Origin: a virus
Strand: one strand, 5' to 3'
IMG/VR virus record: IMGVR_UViG_3300035698_007470
Span: 1 to 24,711 of that record
Length of the DNA stretch: 24,711 nt
Below the pieces are notes generated by a model. It ran no database searches. It had not been told where the DNA came from and saw nothing but the letters and a program-made list of their open reading frames with translations. This document shows positions 22,278-24,711 of the stretch, piece by piece. The first letter of the stretch is position 1, and every line of letters starts with the position of its first letter. A program made the position numbers and the translations under genes.

Positions 22278-22540
22278 AAAGAACACTACGACTGGTCGCC
22301 TTTGCCGCCGCTTTTCTGCTCGCGAGCTGCTCTGGCCTCAACGTGCAGCCGGCCCGCCAAGCTCACGACGTGCTGAGCCCGGACCACCTTCGATACGTCG
22401 ATGCCGATCCGACGCTCGACGCGGACGAGAAGCTTGCGCGCCGCTTGGCTTGGAAGGGCTTCGACGCATGGGTGCGAGCTCACGAGGACAACCCGCCGGC
22501 GCCGCTGGTCGGTCCTGCTTCCGCGAGGTCTGACCGATGA
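22274..22540 (+). CDS. Small lipoprotein, lysis region (o-spanin candidate)
   Basis: An 88-residue protein begins in the stop of the previous gene (ATGA). It has a lipoprotein signal peptide: basic MKRTLR, hydrophobic LVAFAAAFLLAS, and lipobox LASC with the modified cysteine at residue 19. Ser at the next position predicts outer-membrane sorting by the usual rule. The mature part (about 70 residues) is polar, with one helix (LDADEKLARRLAWKGFDAWVRAHE) and a short Pro cluster (NPPAPL). Adjacent coiled-coil membrane protein plus small lipoprotein recalls Rz/Rz1 spanin pairs that fuse inner and outer membranes at lysis. It is longer and less Pro-rich than lambda Rz1, so this is only a candidate. 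Confidence 0.7.
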   Translation: MKRTLRLVAFAAAFLLASCSGLNVQPARQAHDVLSPDHLRYVDADPTLDADEKLARRLAWKGFDAWVRAHEDNPPAPLVGPASARSDR

Positions 22541-22812
22541 CGCCGCTCGAAACGATCCGCCAGTCTGTCGAGGAGTCGATGGCCGACTTGCCGCACGAGG
22601 ATCGCATTGCGGCCGTCGAGGTGCAGGAGCTCACCGTACGCATCACCGCCCGGCAACTAGCTGGCGAGGCTGGCTTGGATGACGAGGCCGACATGCTGCG
22701 CACAGCGGCGGCCGGGCTCAGTGGCGCCGCCCTGGTGCGTCTCAACGCCGGCATCCTCGAAGGGGTCGGCCGCGTCGTTCGCCCGTTCCTGTTCGGAGTT
22801 CTCGGGCTATGA
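22537..22812 (+). CDS. Small helical protein of unknown function, lysis region
   Basis: I do not recognise this 91-residue protein. It starts in an ATGA overlap with the lipoprotein gene and ends in another with the holin-like gene, so it is clearly part of the same translation unit. It is helical throughout: LETIRQSVEESMADL, then AVEVQELTVRITARQLAGEAG, and a hydrophobic, possibly membrane-active C-terminus (GILEGVGRVVRPFLFGVLGL, residues 72-91). It lacks endolysin motifs. Holin modulator or membrane-associated accessory is possible, but position is the only support. Confidence 0.6.
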   Translation: MTPLETIRQSVEESMADLPHEDRIAAVEVQELTVRITARQLAGEAGLDDEADMLRTAAAGLSGAALVRLNAGILEGVGRVVRPFLFGVLGL

Positions 22813-22988
22813 GCAGAATCGCGAGACCCGATCGCAAGGTCGTCGCCGGCGGATTTGCCGGTGCGGTGGTCGTGGTCGCTGTGTGGTGCCTTCGCACGTT
22901 CGCCGCGATCGAGATGCCGCCCGAGATTGCGGCAGCGCTGACGACCGTTGTCGCGGGCCTGGTGGCCTACTTCGTGCCGAATGCGTAG
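22809..22988 (+). CDS. Holin-like small membrane protein (59 aa)
   Basis: This short frame starts at ATG 22809 in an ATGA overlap and ends with TAG 22986-22988. The product opens with basic MSRIARPDRK, has a first membrane helix at about residues 12-27 (VAGGFAGAVVVVAVW), a loop with IEMPPEIAAALTT, and a second helix at about 43-56 (TVVAGLVAYFVPNA). The P-x-E-x-A-A-A-x-T-T-x-x-x-G-x-x-A-Y-F-V-P pattern at the end is characteristic of small class II holins (r1t-like group). It would make membrane lesions that release or activate an endolysin. No endolysin gene is recognised in the window. Confidence 0.75.
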   Translation: MSRIARPDRKVVAGGFAGAVVVVAVWCLRTFAAIEMPPEIAAALTTVVAGLVAYFVPNA

Positions 22989-23006
22989 CTAATTATTGCC
23001 TGGCGG

Positions 23007-23040
23007 GAACTCAATTACCGCCATCGGCACGTATGAGTTC
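23007..23040 (+). promoter_or_regulatory. Inverted repeat covering a start codon
   Basis: GAACTCA (23007-23013) pairs perfectly with TGAGTTC (23034-23040), and the ATG at 23033-23035 lies at the base of the right arm. A second nested pair, TGGCGG (23001-23006) with CCGCCA (23018-23023), competes for the same region. The structure could limit initiation of the following gene or end lysis-operon transcripts. There is no T-tract. Confidence 0.35.
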
Positions 23041-23422
23041 AATGGGATCTACAAAGCGACAGCGTGCCACGATCGGTGACGGAGCCCGCCTAGGTTGCGG
23101 GTGTCTGTTGCTGGTCGTCGCGATCTTTGCCATCTTCGCCAGCCTTCCCGGGATAGCCGCCTTCGTGGCGGTGTTCGGACACGACTCGGAAGCCGAGACC
23201 GTTGAGCCAGGCCCGCCAGAATCCGGGCCGGCAATGGCCCGTCAGGTCTGGACACCCTCAGGCCCGATCCTTGTTCCCGGCGTGGCGAAGATGGTCGGCG
23301 GCGAGCACGCCGGCGCGCTGGTCAGCACCCAAAGCGTCAACAGCGAGACCGGAATGGTCCAAGTCCAGGTGGGCGCGCGGTTACAGTGGGTCACCGCGGC
23401 GAAGCTTGCACCTGCTAAGTAG
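23033..23422 (+). CDS. Single-pass membrane protein with small C-terminal beta domain
   Basis: ATG 23033 gives 129 residues (a second ATG lies at 23042); the frame is open further upstream but overlaps the holin-like gene with no coding character. A basic N-terminus (STKRQRATIGDGARLG) leads to one membrane helix at about 21-46 (LLLVVAIFAIFASLPGIAAFVAV), then a Glu/Pro-rich linker and a beta domain from about residue 71 (VWTPSGPILVPGVAK, ALVSTQSVN, VQVQVGARLQWVT) that could be SH3-like. Because the N-terminus is the positive side, the beta domain should face the periplasm. Function is unknown. It follows the lysis genes after a 44-bp gap and could be a superinfection-exclusion or lysogenic-conversion gene; that is speculation. 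Confidence 0.55.
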   Translation: MSSMGSTKRQRATIGDGARLGCGCLLLVVAIFAIFASLPGIAAFVAVFGHDSEAETVEPGPPESGPAMARQVWTPSGPILVPGVAKMVGGEHAGALVSTQSVNSETGMVQVQVGARLQWVTAAKLAPAK

Positions 23423-23441
23423 CCAACCGAAAGAGAACCAA

Positions 23442-23528
23442 ATGACTAAAAATGCGGGTTATAGGATCTACAGTTCCGTTCGTGATATGCGGCCCACTAG
23501 CGACCTGTTCCCGTCTTCCGCGTCTTAG
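23442..23528 (+). CDS. Possible 28-residue peptide
   Basis: ATG 23442 follows a purine run (AAAGAGAA) and opens a frame of 28 codons ending TAG 23526-23528, MTKNAGYRIYSSVRDMRP onwards. The local sequence is richer in A/T than its surroundings. There is no family evidence; it may be a leader peptide or chance. It lies in the 139-bp gap between two genes. Confidence 0.25.
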   Translation: MTKNAGYRIYSSVRDMRPTSDLFPSSAS

Positions 23529-23561
23529 CGTCACTTCCGAGCGTTCTTTTGGGGGCGCGCG

Positions 23562-23921
23562 ATGAGTGATTTGCCGCCGACTGGGGGGATCGACGTTGAA
23601 GCGGTGCGCACCGAGTTTCTGGAGCTCGTGACGGCGCGATCGATTGCTGGCGGTATCAACTTCGGTGAGCGCTCTTTCGACGCGAAGGGCCATCACCTTT
23701 GCGACGAAATCGCCGAGGAGCTGGCGGACATCGCGTCGTGGGGGATCCCGCTCTACGGCCGCCTCATGCGCTTGCGCCAGCTCATCGAGAGGCTTGAGGC
23801 GACACACGACTTTCTGGAGGAGCTGCGCAAGTCCGTCGGTGTTGACGCACGCCGCGGTCACGGCAACAGCCATGGCGTGACAAGCCTTGTGCATCGCGGC
23901 CTGACTGAGCTGGGGATGTGA
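23562..23921 (+). CDS. Small helical phage protein, MazG-like hint
   Basis: A 119-residue protein from ATG 23562, with a G-tract (23551-23555) as a poor ribosome site. The core NFGERSFDAKGHHLCDEIAEELADIASWG (residues about 32-60, in pieces) followed by YGRLMRLRQLIERLE resembles phage proteins with pattern 'FG-x-R-x-F-x(5-8)L-x-x-E-I-x-E-E-L-A-D', which belong to the all-alpha MazG/NTP pyrophosphohydrolase type. The expected EExxE and later ExxD metal ligands are only partly present, since a second acidic helix is weak, so catalysis is doubtful. It is likely an early or accessory gene. It ends 4 bp before the next ATG, so the two are probably co-transcribed. Confidence 0.5.
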   Translation: MSDLPPTGGIDVEAVRTEFLELVTARSIAGGINFGERSFDAKGHHLCDEIAEELADIASWGIPLYGRLMRLRQLIERLEATHDFLEELRKSVGVDARRGHGNSHGVTSLVHRGLTELGM

Positions 23922-23925
23922 ACCA

Positions 23926-24264
23926 ATGGACACGGAGAACAAGATGACTACGACCGAGACAACGACCGCCGCCGCCGCTGATGAGTTCATGACCATCAAG
24001 GAGGCTTGCAACAAGTACCGCATCGAGCGCCGCGCGCTGCTCGCTCTGGTCGACAAGGGCGAGTTTCCGAAGGGTTTGCGCGTGAGTGAGCGCCGCTGGC
24101 TGTTCAAGCGCGCCGATGTCACGGCGTGGGAAGAGGGTCGCTGGGTGCGTCCGGGCGATCTGGCGGCTCGGGCTGACGCAGCGGGCTCGTCTCTTCGACA
24201 GCCTCCGGCACATCGGCCAGGTGCTTCTGCCAATTCTCAAGAACACCAGCACGACGCTTGCTGA
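23926..24264 (+). CDS. AlpA/excisionase-like HTH DNA-binding protein
   Basis: The 112-residue frame starts at ATG 23926 (ATG 23944 is an alternative). After a Thr/Ala-rich leader, residues 20-72 match the winged-helix excisionase/AlpA family: EFMTIKEACNKYRIERRAL is the helix-turn-helix, and DKGEFPKGLRVSERRWLFKRADVTAWEEG is the wing plus final helix with the typical R-W-x-x-x-D-V-x-A-W. Such proteins bend DNA to steer integrase towards excision or act as transcription regulators, and the neighbouring integrase supports the first. The last 40 residues are low-complexity and overlap the opposite-strand integrase 3' end by 146 bp, so the C-terminus may be an unconserved read-through. Confidence 0.75.
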   Translation: MDTENKMTTTETTTAAAADEFMTIKEACNKYRIERRALLALVDKGEFPKGLRVSERRWLFKRADVTAWEEGRWVRPGDLAARADAAGSSLRQPPAHRPGASANSQEHQHDAC

Positions 24265-24646
24265 TCTCATAAGTGTATCGATCGGTAGTGCTCAGGTTGC
24301 GGTGACCCGCGAGGCCCTTGGCTTCGACGGGTGCGGCGCCGCTGTAGAGCAAGCCGGTCACGAACGAATGCCGCAGCGTGCGACCCGAAAGGCGCTGGTC
24401 GCCAAGCCGCTCTTTCCATCGCCTGCAGAGGTTCGTGATTCGGTTCATGCTGTCGGGCAGCAGCACCGTGCTCGGCACGTCGCCGCCGGCTCGCCGCTCG
24501 GCATGCACGCGAAAGCTCGCAAAGATTGTGGAGAACGATTGGAGTTCGGGCGGGGTCGATGCCGTATACACACAGGGGCGGGACCGACCCCGCCCAAGAC
24601 CGAGGAGCAAGAACATGAACGACGCCAGATACCGAGAACCCGACAA
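24119..24646 (-). pseudogene. Tyrosine integrase, C-terminal catalytic half only
   Basis: On the minus strand, 175 codons are open, but only about residues 34-140 look like integrase. Box II is clear: RLSGRTLRHSFVTGLL (Arg92; the usual His three residues earlier is Arg89), then KGLAGHRNLSTTDRYTY with His115 and the expected nucleophile Tyr124. The SAM-like core-binding domain, box I arginine and N-terminal arm-binding domain are missing. Residues 1-33 (SGSRYLASFMFLLLG) are unlike any integrase and cross a hairpin and a forward gene. The true fragment therefore starts near 24547, at the left arm of an inverted repeat. It reads as a 5'-truncated gene with an added Pro/Asp-rich C-terminal tail, and cannot be active alone. 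Confidence 0.72.
24548..24595. repeat. Competing inverted repeats at the integrase break
   Basis: GGGCGGGGTCG (24548-24558) is exactly complementary to CGACCCCGCCC (24585-24595), an 11-bp stem. GGGCGGG (24576-24582) pairs with the same right arm (24589-24595) as a 7-bp hairpin. The shared right arm makes the two mutually exclusive. The left arm coincides with the point where integrase similarity stops, and the right arm lies 19 bp before the next ATG. A terminator/antiterminator, or an element end or attachment-site remnant, are the candidate explanations. Confidence 0.55.
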
Positions 24647-24711
24647 CGCCCGATTCTGGGTCTATGGCAGCGGGGGATTGTGCAAGCTGACGCTGCGCCC
24701 AGGCCAGACCC
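24615..24711 (+). CDS. Start of a hypothetical gene, cut by the window edge
   Basis: ATG 24615 follows GAGGAG (24602-24607) and the frame stays open to the window end. The 32 visible residues are MNDARYREPDNARFWVYG, then SGGLCKLTLRPGQT. The part F-W-V-Y-x-x-G-G-x-x-K-L-T-L-R-P-G-Q recalls a short conserved protein I associate with Planctomycetota genomes, but no function is known to me and the recollection is weak. It runs away from the integrase fragment, so it could be host or phage DNA beyond the integration module. Confidence 0.6.
   Translation, partial: MNDARYREPDNARFWVYGSGGLCKLTLRPGQT

Noticed and set aside
1-24711. CRISPR array, tRNA, rRNA or insertion sequence
   Set aside because: I saw no regularly spaced direct repeats, no cloverleaf-like sequence, no rRNA-like stretch and no transposase on either strand.

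Overview
This window is the late (structural and lysis) arm of a tailed, siphovirus-type phage or prophage of the HK97/lambdoid plan. All clearly coding genes from the left edge to about 24.26 kb read rightwards and are tightly packed, many with 1-11 bp stop/start overlaps. The host is not identifiable with certainty. The DNA is GC-rich, and a lipobox lipoprotein in the lysis region points to a diderm host. The style of several hypothetical proteins reminds me of Planctomycetota prophages, but that is recall and not evidence in the window.

Layout. 1-335: possible packaging-site (cos-like) DNA and a short ORF ending like a phage DNA methyltransferase. 325-5555: packaging and head assembly (small and large terminase, a two-helix membrane microprotein, HK97-type portal, S49-type maturation protease), ending at a hairpin. 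5679-7883: a 734-residue protein of unknown function placed between protease and capsid, which is not part of the usual HK97 head module. 8162-9577: major capsid protein, followed by a second hairpin. 9643-12436: small structural proteins and the connector set (gp6-like adaptor, head closure, gp10-like). 12483-15091: tail tube and tail assembly, including a tail-terminator (DUF3168-like) domain fused behind seven 24-residue repeats, and a tail chaperone pair joined by a textbook -1 programmed frameshift signal (GGGAAAC, 5-nt spacer, 13-bp stem). 15095-21983: short tape measure, two unassigned tail proteins, an FG-GAP-like beta-propeller protein, a pentapeptide-repeat protein and a beta-rich fibre-like protein. 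21987-22988: lysis-type cassette (membrane coiled-coil protein, lipoprotein, small protein, 59-residue holin-like protein) without a recognisable endolysin. 23033-24711: accessory genes, an AlpA/excisionase-like HTH protein, a leftward 5'-truncated tyrosine integrase, and the start of a further gene.

The most unusual signal crosses gene boundaries: a 16-bp palindrome, GTGCAGAYGTCTGCAC, occurs five times (three full matches, two near matches) between 0.15 and 20.5 kb. The copies inside genes are read in all three codon frames, so the DNA or RNA itself seems to be under selection and not the encoded peptide. Two copies sit 3 bp before the Shine-Dalgarno sequence of a gene. All family calls come from reading motifs in the sequence; no database search was possible.
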